This document shows, in pieces, positions 54,109 to 63,229 of a stretch of DNA of 64,000 bases (its first letter is position 1; each line of letters begins with the position of its first letter). This DNA is from Carboxylicivirga sp. (GTDB taxonomy: Bacteria; Bacteroidota; Bacteroidia; Bacteroidales; Marinilabiliaceae), in the NCBI GenBank assembly GCA_025210475.1, contig JAOARW010000004.1, positions 1 through 64,000 on the forward strand, read 5' to 3'. A program made the position numbers and the translations under genes. The notes under the pieces are model-generated. The model saw only the letters and a list, made by a program, of their open reading frames with translations, had not been told where the DNA came from and ran no database searches.

Positions 54109-54831
54109 ATGATACTTAACAATCCTATTTTTTCGGACTTATCGACGTATAATCCAAAGGAAACAATTCCTTTTTATGAAAATGTATTTGGCTGGACTTA
54201 TTATCAATCATATGGGTACTACACCGCTTATCTAAACTCAAAAGAGGTAAGTGGCTTGTATGAAACACCGGCTAAATTCAAGCAGATGCGCATGCCACAT
54301 TTTTGGATGACATACATCAGTGTGGATAATGTTGACGAGACTGTTTCTAAAGCCCAGAAGCTGGGAGGCATTATCGAAATGACAGAATCCATTGATGGAT
54401 TTGGTAAAGTAGCGCTTATCCGTGACCTCCAAGGGGCTGGTTTCACCATATATGAAGGCAACTCACTAGGTGATGCCCGCACCCAAAACACACCAAACAC
54501 CCTTGTCTGGAACGAACTTCATGTTTCCAACATTCAAAACATCGTACCTTTTTACCAGGGAATTTTTAACTGGTCGTTTGAATTCATCGGAGAAGATACT
54601 GTTCAAATTTATAATCAGGATCAGGATCACATTGCTGATATACTTGAAATTCCTAACGAAATGAAGGGAAAGTATGAGTACTGGATTTCATGTTTTGGTG
54701 TGAGCAACTTAGAAGAAACCCATAAGGCCATACTGGAGAATGGTGGGAGTTTAATCTCCGACGAAGGAAAAAGGAAGTTATTTACCGATAATTCGGGGCA
54801 AGCATTTTTTTACGTTAGCAGTATTGATTAA
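54109..54831 (+). CDS. Two-domain VOC (glyoxalase/dioxygenase-like) protein
   Basis: A 240-residue cytoplasmic protein with two vicinal-oxygen-chelate modules (about 1-115 and 122-240). The first begins FSDLSTYNPKETIPFYENVFGW, the second WNELHVSNIQNIVPFYQGIFNW. His/Glu metal ligands can be guessed (ELHVS, TIYEGN), but the activity cannot be told. Such proteins include antibiotic-binding, glyoxalase and dioxygenase types. It is the last gene of the FNR-type regulon region; a strong terminator follows. Confidence 0.88.
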   Translation: MILNNPIFSDLSTYNPKETIPFYENVFGWTYYQSYGYYTAYLNSKEVSGLYETPAKFKQMRMPHFWMTYISVDNVDETVSKAQKLGGIIEMTESIDGFGKVALIRDLQGAGFTIYEGNSLGDARTQNTPNTLVWNELHVSNIQNIVPFYQGIFNWSFEFIGEDTVQIYNQDQDHIADILEIPNEMKGKYEYWISCFGVSNLEETHKAILENGGSLISDEGKRKLFTDNSGQAFFYVSSID

Positions 54832-54878
54832 AATACTATGCCGCTTATGGTATGAATACAATTGGGAATCTAATAAAT

Positions 54879-54915
54879 AAGAAAAGAAGTAAGATCAATC
54901 TCACTTCTTTTCTTT
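54879..54915. terminator. Bidirectional terminator
   Basis: AAGAAAAGAAGTAAGA pairs with TCTCACTTCTTTTCTT across TCAA with one mismatch, between convergent genes. Confidence 0.85.
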
Positions 54916-54931
54916 CATGTTCCCTTATAAA

Positions 54932-55375
54932 CTAGTTTCCCTTGCTTTCGGCAACCACTGCTTTAGCCAACTGAATAATTTGATCAGGATTGTGAAAACC
55001 GGCTGTTTCTTTTACCACTTCACCTTTCCCATTAATAAAAAGCAAAGTAGGATAACCTCTTACCCGGTACTTTTTAGCCAACTTAACACCTTCTCCTTTC
55101 TCGGCATCAACGGCGTAGTTAACAAAGTTTTTATTGAAGAACTCGCCTACTTTTGCATCCGGAAAAGTTCGGGCCTTTAACATTTTACATGGAGGACACC
55201 ACTCGGCATAAACATCTAAGAATATTAATTTATCCTCGTCCTGAGCCTTTTTTAATACCGACTCCCAATTGCCATCTTCAAATGAAACTCCTTCATCCCC
55301 ATGCATATTTGCAGTTCCCATAGAACTTAAGAATATGCCCAAAACCAAAACTGTTAATACTTTTAAAATTTTCAT
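54932..55375 (-). CDS. Exported thioredoxin
   Basis: A 147-residue protein with a signal peptide (1-22, ending MGTA) and a thioredoxin fold with active site AEWCPPCKML (Cys60, Cys63) and cis-Pro segment GYPTLLFING. The CPPC active site differs from the CGPC of the paralogue at 34590, which suggests a somewhat different redox potential. It should act in the periplasm. It is encoded alone, facing the VOC gene. Confidence 0.9.
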   Translation of the reverse strand: MKILKVLTVLVLGIFLSSMGTANMHGDEGVSFEDGNWESVLKKAQDEDKLIFLDVYAEWCPPCKMLKARTFPDAKVGEFFNKNFVNYAVDAEKGEGVKLAKKYRVRGYPTLLFINGKGEVVKETAGFHNPDQIIQLAKAVVAESKGN

Positions 55376-55581
55376 GCTTTTGTTATTATCTGTTTTTACT
55401 ATTTACCTTCTTAAAAAAACTATCCTCTAAAAAGTTCATTTATTAATCAGTCGTTTTAATAGCAAAATCCTTACAGTTACGGTTAAGAATGAATCTAAAC
55501 ATTTTGAATCCAAGCAAGCCAAGCATCACTACCATTCTGAATTCCAGTATGATGTTGATTTATAAATCCTCATCTTATACA

Positions 55582-55623
55582 ATAACAAAAGCCGTTTCCT
55601 TTAGCAGAAAACGGCTTTGTTAT
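55582..55623 (-). terminator. Terminator of the cysDN operon
   Basis: ATAACAAAAGCCGTTT pairs with AAACGGCTTTGTTAT (one unpaired base) around a ten-base loop, just after the cysN stop. Confidence 0.8.
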
Positions 55624-55640
55624 CTAATCGTTAATCTTTC

Positions 55641-56918
55641 TTATATGATCATTCCCGCTGCAACAGTTTCATTGGTGGCTTCATCCACTAAAATGATACT
55701 TCCTGTAATGCGGTTACGGCTATATGAGTCAAAAAACAAAGGCTTGGTCGAACGTATTTTAATACGGGCAATGTCGTTCATGCCTACTTCCTTATCGTCC
55801 ACGTTTTTCTCAAGGGTATTGATATTCATCTTGTACTGAATATCGGTTACCATGCAGCGTGCATCGGACGAAGTATGCTTGATTACATACTTACCTCGTG
55901 GCATAAGCTTTCGCTCATTGAACCAACAAACCATTGCTTCGATGTCCTGGCTGTTTTTAGGCTCAGAACCATTGTTCTTCTTAATCAGCATATCACCTCG
56001 GCTGATGTCAATCTCATCTTCCAATGTAATGGATACCGATTGTGGCGCAAAACCAACTTCCAATGGCTCTTCCATCATGTCGATGCTCTTCACTTTAGAA
56101 GTAAAACCACTAGGCAATACGCCTACTTCGTCGCCCACCTTGATGGCTCCACTAGCAATACGACCGGCATATCCGCGGTAATCTGGCCATTCGGCCGACT
56201 GAGGGCGAATAACATACTGAACCGGGAAACGGAAGTCATCGTGATTGATATCGCTGCTGATGTGAATATTCTCCAATAAATACATTAGAGTTGGTCCGTC
56301 GTACCAATTCATTACCTCAGAGCGCTCCACCACATTGTCACCTTTTAAGGCACTGATTGGTACGAAGCGAATATCTTTTACTGATAATTTTGATGACACG
56401 GCATCAATATCAGATTTAATTTTTTCAAATGTTTCCTGGTTATAATCAACCAAGTCCATCTTATTGATACAGAAAATAACGTGAGGAATCTGCAACAAAG
56501 ATGCAATATAAGCGTGACGCAATGTTTGCTCCAACACACCATGACGGGCATCCACCAAAATTAAAGCCACATTGGCCGTACTGGCACCCGTTACCATGTT
56601 ACGGGTATACTGGATGTGTCCCGGAGTATCGGCAATAATAAACTTACGCTTAGGTGTGGCAAAATAACGATAAGCCACATCGATGGTAATTCCCTGCTCG
56701 CGCTCCGAACGCAAACCATCAGTTAATAAAGCCAGGTTCACTTCTTCGTGACCCGAGCGTTCACTCACGCGCTCAATGGCTTCCATCTGATCCTCGAAAA
56801 TTGCCTTACTATCGTATAATAAACGACCAATTAATGTACTTTTTCCGTCGTCTACACTTCCTGCAGTGGTGAAGCGTAAAAGCTCCATATCTAAATATCC
56901 TGATTCTTTTCCGGACAT
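55641..56918 (-). CDS. cysN: Sulfate adenylyltransferase subunit 1 (GTPase)
   Basis: A 425-residue EF-Tu-like GTPase with G1 AGSVDDGKSTLIG, G3 DTPGH and G4 NKMD, followed by two beta-barrel domains. With CysD it forms ATP sulfurylase, using GTP hydrolysis to drive adenylation of sulfate to APS in the cytoplasm. Its length shows CysN only, with no CysC (APS kinase) fusion. cysD lies 28 bases upstream on the same strand. No cysC or cysH is in the window, so whether APS is used for assimilation or for sulfation is open. Confidence 0.95.
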   Translation of the reverse strand: MSGKESGYLDMELLRFTTAGSVDDGKSTLIGRLLYDSKAIFEDQMEAIERVSERSGHEEVNLALLTDGLRSEREQGITIDVAYRYFATPKRKFIIADTPGHIQYTRNMVTGASTANVALILVDARHGVLEQTLRHAYIASLLQIPHVIFCINKMDLVDYNQETFEKIKSDIDAVSSKLSVKDIRFVPISALKGDNVVERSEVMNWYDGPTLMYLLENIHISSDINHDDFRFPVQYVIRPQSAEWPDYRGYAGRIASGAIKVGDEVGVLPSGFTSKVKSIDMMEEPLEVGFAPQSVSITLEDEIDISRGDMLIKKNNGSEPKNSQDIEAMVCWFNERKLMPRGKYVIKHTSSDARCMVTDIQYKMNINTLEKNVDDKEVGMNDIARIKIRSTKPLFFDSYSRNRITGSIILVDEATNETVAAGMII

Positions 56919-56946
56919 ATTATTGATTTTTCAGATTTAACAAAGT

Positions 56947-57852
56947 TTAGAAATAACCTTCACGTTTACGATCTTCCATAGCCGATTCAGAACGTTTATC
57001 ATCGGCACGACCACCACGCTCAGTTGTTCTGGTAGAAGCTACTTCGTGAATAATATCTTCAAGTGTATCAGCTGTAGAAAGTGTTAAGCCGGTACAGGTA
57101 ACATCACCAATGGTACGACAACGTACGTCTTTGGTCTCCACCACTTCGTTTTCTTTCAATTGCATGAATGGCAACCTGGCCAACCAAACTCCATCGCGGT
57201 TAAACACTTCGCGCTTGTGTGTAAAGTAAAGACTTGGCAATTCGATCTGCTCCATGTAGATGTACTGCCATACGTCCATTTCGGTCCAGTTACTGATTGG
57301 GAATACACGGAAGTGCTCGCCCATGTTCTTACGACCGTTAAAAATATTCCATAACTCAGGACGCTGATTTTTTGGATCCCACTGCCCAAACTCATCACGG
57401 TGTGAGAAAAAACGCTCTTTAGCACGTGCCTTTTCTTCGTCGCGACGACCACCACCCATGGCGGCATCAAACTTATTGCTTTCGATGGCATCCAAAAGGG
57501 TTGTTGTCTGCAGTTTGTTACGACTGGCATTCACCCCTTTTTCTTCCACCACACGTCCCTGGTCAATTGAATCCTGAACCAATGCCACAATGCACTTTGT
57601 TCCGGTTTCTTCCATTACACGATCGCGGTACTCCAACGCTTCAGGGAAGTTATGACCTGTATCGATGTGCATTAAAGGGAAGGGCACCTTTGCCGGCCAG
57701 AAAGCCTTACGTGCCAGGTGAAACATTACTATTGAGTCTTTTCCTCCGGAGAATAACATCACAGGATTTTCAAATTGAGCAGCTACCTCTCGAATAACAT
57801 AGATAGACTCAGCTTCCAGTTCCTTAAGGTGATTTATTCGGTATTGATCCAT
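56947..57852 (-). CDS. cysD: Sulfate adenylyltransferase subunit 2
   Basis: A 301-residue protein. The start at 57852 (MDQYRINHLKELEAESIYVI) matches the normal CysD N-terminus; the longer ORF adds 18 unsupported residues. PP-loop SGGKDSIVMFHLARKAF, then GGRRDEEKARAKERFFS and RTTERGGRADD near the end are family hallmarks. It binds ATP and sulfate and works with CysN. It is the first gene of the cysDN operon. Confidence 0.96.
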   Translation of the reverse strand: MDQYRINHLKELEAESIYVIREVAAQFENPVMLFSGGKDSIVMFHLARKAFWPAKVPFPLMHIDTGHNFPEALEYRDRVMEETGTKCIVALVQDSIDQGRVVEEKGVNASRNKLQTTTLLDAIESNKFDAAMGGGRRDEEKARAKERFFSHRDEFGQWDPKNQRPELWNIFNGRKNMGEHFRVFPISNWTEMDVWQYIYMEQIELPSLYFTHKREVFNRDGVWLARLPFMQLKENEVVETKDVRCRTIGDVTCTGLTLSTADTLEDIIHEVASTRTTERGGRADDKRSESAMEDRKREGYF

Positions 57853-57991
57853 GATAAATTGATTTGTCCTACAATATAACTTGGCCGACCATTTGTCGAT
57901 TGCCAATTTTACAAAAACGTCGCCAAATTTAACGATTAATAAAAGACTATGAAAATTTTAAGCCCTGTGCTTTTTAGGAAATTAAGGCTAT

Positions 57992-58021
57992 AAAAAAAGG
58001 GTGCTTTAAACACCCTTCTTC
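57992..58021 (-). terminator. Terminator of fabI
   Basis: On the minus strand AAGGGTG pairs with CACCCTT around a seven-base loop and ends in seven T's, directly after the fabI stop. Confidence 0.88.
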
Positions 58022-58025
58022 ATTT

Positions 58026-58871
58026 TTAGTATTTTGTTTCCAGATCGCCTATGTCAAAACTTTTATTGTATTGTGTCATAGCTCTCAGGCTCATTCCAAC
58101 ATTTGAGAATCCTCCATCGTGGAACAGGTTCTGCATCGTTACTTTCTTAGTAAGATCAGAGAACATGGTAATACAATAGTCGGCACAATCCGCTGCATCA
58201 GCATTTCCAAGTGGCGACATACGGTCTGAAAAGTCAATAAGACCATCGATACCTTTTACACCGCTACCCGCTGTTGTAACAGTTGGCGACTGCGAAATAG
58301 TATTCACCCTCACTTTTCTTTCACGTCCGTAGATGTATCCGAAACTACGAGCAATTGACTCCAATAATGCCTTAGCATCTGCCATATCGTTGTAACCATA
58401 AAGGGTACGTTGGGCTGCGATATAACTTAAACCAAGAACAGAGCCCCACTCACTAACAGCATCTTTCTTGAAAGCTACCTGCAGCATTTTGTGAAACGAA
58501 ATAGCTGAGATATCTAAAGTTTTGTTTAGATAATTGTAATCCAGATCATGATAAACCCTTTTTTTACGAACGTTTAATGACATACCAATAGAGTGTAGAA
58601 CAAAGTCTACTTTCCCACCAAGAACTTCCATTGATTTTTCAAAAACATTCTCAAGGTCTGCAACATTGGTTGCATCAGCCGGAATGATTTCTGCTTCACA
58701 CTTTTTACCTAATTCAACCACTTCGCCCATACGACAGGCAACCGGTGTGTTAGATAAGGTAAAGCGTGCACCTTCTTCGTAAGCTCTTTCGGCTACTTTC
58801 CATGCGATAGACATGTCGTTCAGGGCACCAAAAATAATCCCTCTTTTTCCTTTTAAAAGATCAAATCCCAT
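58026..58871 (-). CDS. fabI: Enoyl-[acyl-carrier-protein] reductase (NADH), FabI
   Basis: A 281-residue short-chain-dehydrogenase-like protein. It begins GFDLLKGKRGIIFGALND (nucleotide site), has VDFVLHSIGMS and the catalytic Tyr-x6-Lys in YNDMADAK, with the substrate loop SQSPTVTTAGSG. It reduces the enoyl-ACP double bond in the last step of fatty-acid elongation. It is encoded alone. This is the classic FabI, not FabK/FabV/FabL. Confidence 0.96.
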   Translation of the reverse strand: MGFDLLKGKRGIIFGALNDMSIAWKVAERAYEEGARFTLSNTPVACRMGEVVELGKKCEAEIIPADATNVADLENVFEKSMEVLGGKVDFVLHSIGMSLNVRKKRVYHDLDYNYLNKTLDISAISFHKMLQVAFKKDAVSEWGSVLGLSYIAAQRTLYGYNDMADAKALLESIARSFGYIYGRERKVRVNTISQSPTVTTAGSGVKGIDGLIDFSDRMSPLGNADAADCADYCITMFSDLTKKVTMQNLFHDGGFSNVGMSLRAMTQYNKSFDIGDLETKY

Positions 58872-59003
58872 ATCAATTTAATTTTGAGCGCACAAATATA
58901 CTGCATATGTTGTACAACACAAGTTTCAATGTTAATATTCTGTACCTAACCTATTACAACAAGCTAGTTGCAAAAAGGTTTTTCTAAATAAAAAAGTGTT
59001 TGA

Positions 59004-60659
59004 CTAGTTATTCAATAAAGCCCTGGCATTTTCAATAGCAGCATCGGATAGTGTTGATCCACTAAGCATTTTAGCTACTTCCACCACGCGGTCTTCATGC
59101 GCCAGTTTTCGAATATTCGAAATGGTTTTATCTGCTTTGTCTGTTTTAAATACTTTAAAATGATGATCGCCTTTAACCGTAATTTGGGGTAAATGCGTAA
59201 TACTGATTACCTGCATAGAGGTCCCCATCTGCTCCATGATTTGTCCCATTTGATCGGCTACTTCCCCCGACACACCTGTATCGATCTCATCAAAAATAAT
59301 GGTTGGCAATCCTTTGGATGACGACAACAAGGATTTGATGGATAACATTACGCGGGAAATTTCACCACCCGAAGCCACCTTATTAATAGGTGCAGGCTGC
59401 CCGCCTTTATTACCGGCAAAAAGAAATTCAACCTCGTCTTTACCATTTTTTGTAAAATCCTCGCTCTGGCTGTGCTCAATCACAAAATTCGCGTGCGGAA
59501 TACCCAAACATTGCAATTTCTCTTCAATGCTCTTTTTAACCGGCTTAAAAACATTTTTACGTGAACTGGTAATCTTATTACAAACCTTATCAAGGTCTGC
59601 TTTTAGCACCTCCAATTCTGCCTTTTTGCTATTTAGCTCCTCATCAAAAAAGTTAACCTTATCGATCTTAGCCTGCAGCTCCTCTTTTAAAGCGATTAGC
59701 TCTTCCACCGTGTCCATCCGGTGCTTTTGCTGCAGGTCGTAAATTAAATTAATTCGCTCCTGCACCTGTTGAATTACTTCCGGATTATAATCCAAATCTT
59801 CCGCACGTGTTTCAATATCATCGGCCAAATCTTTCAGGTCAATGCGTGCCGACTCAATACGTTTGATCAGTTCATTCCCGTCCGGCAGGTAACTAGATAT
59901 CTTCTCCAGTTTATTAATCGAATCACTCAGCACATCCAATACCGGTGAAGGCTCCTGGCTCAGGTTGTTAACCACTTCAACAAGGTTGGTCTTTATCTCT
60001 TCGGCATGCGACAATTGCTCCAATGACTGCTCCAATTCGGCTTGCTCACCCTTTTGCAATTTAGCATTATCCAACTGCTCAAACTGAAACTGCATATAAT
60101 CCAAATCTGCTTTTTGCTTTGCGTTATCAGCAATCATCTCATCGATGGCTTTTTGCAACTTCCGATAGGCCGCATACTTCTTTTGGTATTTCTCAATCAA
60201 GGACTTATTCCCCGCCATTGTATCAATTACCATCATATGGAAACCATTATCATCCAATAACAGGTTTTGATGCTGAGAATGTACATCGATCAACTGTGCA
60301 CTGATATTCTTTAAAAAACTTAGGTTAACCGGCGTATCATTAACAAAAGCACGCGATTTGCCCGAAGGCAGTAACTCACGACGAATAATGGTAACATCAT
60401 CGTAATCCACATCGCTCTCTTCAAAAAACTTAACCAAACCATAATTACCGATGTAAAACTCCCCCTCAACAACGCACTTTTGTTCTTTATTTAAAAGAGC
60501 TCCGGTATCGCTTCGTTGTCCGAGGATAAGGGATAAAGCACCCAGCAAAACGGATTTACCGGCACCTGTTTCTCCTGTAATCACGGTTAAACCACCATCA
60601 AAAGTGACTTCCACCTTATCGATTAAGGCATAATTTGAAATTGATAATGACTTAAGCAT
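59004..60659 (-). CDS. recN: DNA repair protein RecN
   Basis: A 551-residue SMC-like ATPase. The start at 60659 (LKSLSISNYALIDKVEVTF) gives the typical RecN N-terminus; the longer ORF would overlap the upstream gene. Walker A is TGETGAGKS (about 31-39), a central coiled coil spans about 150-390, and the signature KVASGGEISRVMLSIK and Walker B PTIIFDEIDTGVSG follow. It acts in double-strand break repair. It starts 1 base after the stop of the DUF4835 gene, in one operon with coaBC. Confidence 0.95.
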   Translation of the reverse strand: MLKSLSISNYALIDKVEVTFDGGLTVITGETGAGKSVLLGALSLILGQRSDTGALLNKEQKCVVEGEFYIGNYGLVKFFEESDVDYDDVTIIRRELLPSGKSRAFVNDTPVNLSFLKNISAQLIDVHSQHQNLLLDDNGFHMMVIDTMAGNKSLIEKYQKKYAAYRKLQKAIDEMIADNAKQKADLDYMQFQFEQLDNAKLQKGEQAELEQSLEQLSHAEEIKTNLVEVVNNLSQEPSPVLDVLSDSINKLEKISSYLPDGNELIKRIESARIDLKDLADDIETRAEDLDYNPEVIQQVQERINLIYDLQQKHRMDTVEELIALKEELQAKIDKVNFFDEELNSKKAELEVLKADLDKVCNKITSSRKNVFKPVKKSIEEKLQCLGIPHANFVIEHSQSEDFTKNGKDEVEFLFAGNKGGQPAPINKVASGGEISRVMLSIKSLLSSSKGLPTIIFDEIDTGVSGEVADQMGQIMEQMGTSMQVISITHLPQITVKGDHHFKVFKTDKADKTISNIRKLAHEDRVVEVAKMLSGSTLSDAAIENARALLNN

Positions 60660-60660
60660 A

Positions 60661-61557
60661 TTATTTAGATGACAATATCTTTTCGTATTTGTTATTATTC
60701 GACGGATCAACCTCTTTTAAGAGTTCAACAACCCGTCCCTTCTCCATTGAAAACGATTCTTCAAAAATCTTTACCAGCTCATCTGACTTAGCAGTAAAAA
60801 ACACCTGTGTAAAAAATGATCCGGGACGCTGACGGTGGACTTTTCGTGTTAGTTCAAGTGCCTTGGCTATTTCAGCTCGCCCCTCTTCTGCCTTATCACT
60901 CATCCGGTCCAGACCTTTTCGATGATACTCATACATACACTGGCGCAACGGACGATGGTATTCATTAAGAATATTCTCAATCAGCCAATAACGGTTACGC
61001 TGTCCTTCGAAGGATTTCCATCCACTCTCACGCGCTCCCTGTGCCCGGTTTACAATTCTTTCGGCTTCCTGAAAATAGGCTGTTCCACCGCTATTTTTAA
61101 ACGAATCGTAGTCCAGTCCCAATATAATATTGGCATAATAAGACAAAACGGCTACCAGGTTCGAATCAAAATTATTGGGATTATAAACCAGCGGTTCAAA
61201 TTCCACATATTTAAATTGAAAATCCTGATCCTGATGATTAAATAAAACGGTGTAATAATTGGAGTCGTAAACAGGTCGTCGGGCCTGAATTTGAATCGAC
61301 GCCTTGAACTCATCAATGGAAATGACCTCCGCTATATTAATCATGATATTGCAATCAATCCGCTCTTCGGGAGCAAATTTATCGTTGGTCCACTTTTGGT
61401 TATTCATAAACTCCATAATGGCCGTCTGAAGGGTTTCAAAAACTTTTTTGTTCGAACCCTGTACCTGTGGGGAAACCACCTGTACAGCACACTGGAATTC
61501 CTGAGCACTTAAGTGCCAGCCAAATATTATAAAGATTGCAACAATCAGGTATCTCAT
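60661..61557 (-). CDS. DUF4835 envelope protein (PorD-like)
   Basis: A 298-residue protein with a signal peptide (1-18, ending HLSAQ) and the DUF4835 body: QVVSPQVQGSNKKVFETLQ, ANIILGLDYDSFKNSGG, AQGARESGWKSFEGQRNRYWL. In Bacteroidota this gene sits between coaBC and recN, as here, and as far as I recall it carries the name PorD in the T9SS in some annotations. That would fit the several T9SS-sorted proteins at the left of the window. I am sure of the family and less sure of the role. Confidence 0.85.
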   Translation of the reverse strand: MRYLIVAIFIIFGWHLSAQEFQCAVQVVSPQVQGSNKKVFETLQTAIMEFMNNQKWTNDKFAPEERIDCNIMINIAEVISIDEFKASIQIQARRPVYDSNYYTVLFNHQDQDFQFKYVEFEPLVYNPNNFDSNLVAVLSYYANIILGLDYDSFKNSGGTAYFQEAERIVNRAQGARESGWKSFEGQRNRYWLIENILNEYHRPLRQCMYEYHRKGLDRMSDKAEEGRAEIAKALELTRKVHRQRPGSFFTQVFFTAKSDELVKIFEESFSMEKGRVVELLKEVDPSNNNKYEKILSSK

Positions 61558-61566
61558 AGCTTTTTG

Positions 61567-62775
61567 TTATAAAGATGAAAGTTTTAAAACCAATTCGTTA
61601 ACCACATCTCTGGCCACATCAACTTTTGATTTTAACGCAAATTGCTCAATTTTATTTTGATTATCGAGGATTGTAATCTTATTGGTTTCCGTATTGAAAC
61701 CAGCACCTTCATCTTTTAAACTGTTCAAAACAATAAAGTCAAGATTCTTCTTACTCAATTTATTTTGAGCATTTTCAATGGCATTTTCGGTTTCCAACGC
61801 AAAACCAACCAATACCTGATTGGCTTGTTTTTTCTGCCCCAATGCCGCAGCAATATCCTTGTTCGCTTCCAATTCAATGCTCATGGCCGATTCCTTGCGC
61901 TTGATCTTCTCTTCCGCCTGTTTCACTGGTCGATAATCTGCCACAGCCGCTGACATAATGGCCGCATCCATCGATGGAAAATGAGCCACGCAAGCCTCGT
62001 ACATTTCATTGGCACTTATCACATCAATACGCTTGATGCCCGGATCCTTTATATCTAAACGGGTAGGGCCGCTTACCAAAGTAACCTCGGCTCCCCGATC
62101 GGCTAATTCCTCAGCAATGGAATACCCCATTTTACCAGAAGAATAATTACCAATAAACCGAACCGGATCAATCTTCTCATGCGTAGGGCCTGCCGATACC
62201 AAAACCTTTTTGCCACTTAAGTCTTTTGACTCATTTGAAAAAAAAGCTCTTAAATGCTCCACAATTTCTTCGGGCTCAGCCATGCGTCCTTTACCAATCA
62301 AACCGCTGGCCAGTTCACCCGCATTGGGTTCTATTAAATGGTTGCCATAAGACTGCAAGGTAGCCATATTCCGTTGTGTAGAAGGATGCTGATACATATC
62401 AAGATCCATTGTTGGCGACACAAACACCGGACAACGAGCTGATAAATAAGTTGTAATTAACAGGTTATCAGCAATACCATTGGCCATCTTCCCCATGGTA
62501 TTGGCAGTAGCCGGTGCCACTATCATGGCATCAGCCCACAAGCCACTATCCACATGACTGTTCCAATCGCCGTTTTCCGGATTAAAAAACTCGACTAAAA
62601 TCGGTCGTTTTGACAATGTTGCCATCGTTAATGGGGTGATAAACTGCTTGGCCAGCTTGGTCATAATAACTTGCACTTCGGCTCCTTCTTTCACCAACAA
62701 TCGGGTTAACTGTGCACATTTATAGGCAGCAATCCCTCCTGAAATCCCAAGAATAAACTTTTTTCCTTTAAGCAT
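61567..62775 (-). CDS. coaBC: Bifunctional phosphopantothenoylcysteine decarboxylase/phosphopantothenate-cysteine ligase
   Basis: A 402-residue protein. The N-terminal flavin-dependent CoaC domain (about 1-180) has GISGGIAAYKCAQLTR, the APATANTMGKMANGIADNL motif and PTMDLDMYQHPS. The C-terminal CoaB domain (about 188-400) has VSAGPTHEKIDPVRFIGN and SSGKMGYSIAEELADRGA. It catalyses two steps of coenzyme A synthesis. It is followed after 9 bases by the DUF4835 gene. Confidence 0.96.
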   Translation of the reverse strand: MLKGKKFILGISGGIAAYKCAQLTRLLVKEGAEVQVIMTKLAKQFITPLTMATLSKRPILVEFFNPENGDWNSHVDSGLWADAMIVAPATANTMGKMANGIADNLLITTYLSARCPVFVSPTMDLDMYQHPSTQRNMATLQSYGNHLIEPNAGELASGLIGKGRMAEPEEIVEHLRAFFSNESKDLSGKKVLVSAGPTHEKIDPVRFIGNYSSGKMGYSIAEELADRGAEVTLVSGPTRLDIKDPGIKRIDVISANEMYEACVAHFPSMDAAIMSAAVADYRPVKQAEEKIKRKESAMSIELEANKDIAAALGQKKQANQVLVGFALETENAIENAQNKLSKKNLDFIVLNSLKDEGAGFNTETNKITILDNQNKIEQFALKSKVDVARDVVNELVLKLSSL

Positions 62776-62795
62776 AGTTCAAAAATAAAAAAAGA

Positions 62796-62826
62796 TAAAG
62801 GAGAATACACCTTCTCCTTTACCTTT
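62796..62826 (-). terminator. Terminator of the bamD-rpoZ unit
   Basis: On the minus strand AAAGGAGAA pairs with TTCTCCTTT around a short loop, followed by a T-rich tract, between rpoZ and coaBC. Confidence 0.85.
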
Positions 62827-62880
62827 TATATTTTAAGTTCTGATTAAGCCATGTCAACCAGAATGTTCTAAGCAATAAAA

Positions 62881-63219
62881 TTAGTCTTGCTTTTCCTCTT
62901 TATCAGGATTGCGATGGTAAACATTACCCTCTACAAACTCCTGCGTAGCAATACACACAGGCTTAGGTAAACGTTCGTAGAAACGCGAAATTTCAATCTG
63001 CTCACGGTTCTCAAACACCTCTTCTAAGTTATCTGTATACGAGGCAAACTCCTGCAGCTTCTTGTTTAGCTCCTCTTTCATCTCAGAACTAATCTGGTTA
63101 GCTCTTTTACCCATAACCACGATTGATTCGTAGATATTACCGGTTGGCTCAGACAATTCGTTTTTGTCCCAGGTAATTGTAGAAACCGGTGCGTTTGTTT
63201 TTTTGTAGTCGATTGACAT
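62881..63219 (-). CDS. rpoZ: RNA polymerase omega subunit, Bacteroidota form
   Basis: A 112-residue protein. The central part GNIYESIVVMGKRANQIS matches the omega fold (helix with the conserved Arg-Ala-x-Gln-Ile), and the N- and C-terminal extensions are typical of the Bacteroidota version, which sits after bamD. It stabilises the RNA polymerase core. It begins 10 bases after the bamD stop, in the same transcript. Confidence 0.9.
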   Translation of the reverse strand: MSIDYKKTNAPVSTITWDKNELSEPTGNIYESIVVMGKRANQISSEMKEELNKKLQEFASYTDNLEEVFENREQIEISRFYERLPKPVCIATQEFVEGNVYHRNPDKEEKQD

Positions 63220-63229
63220 ATGATTACTT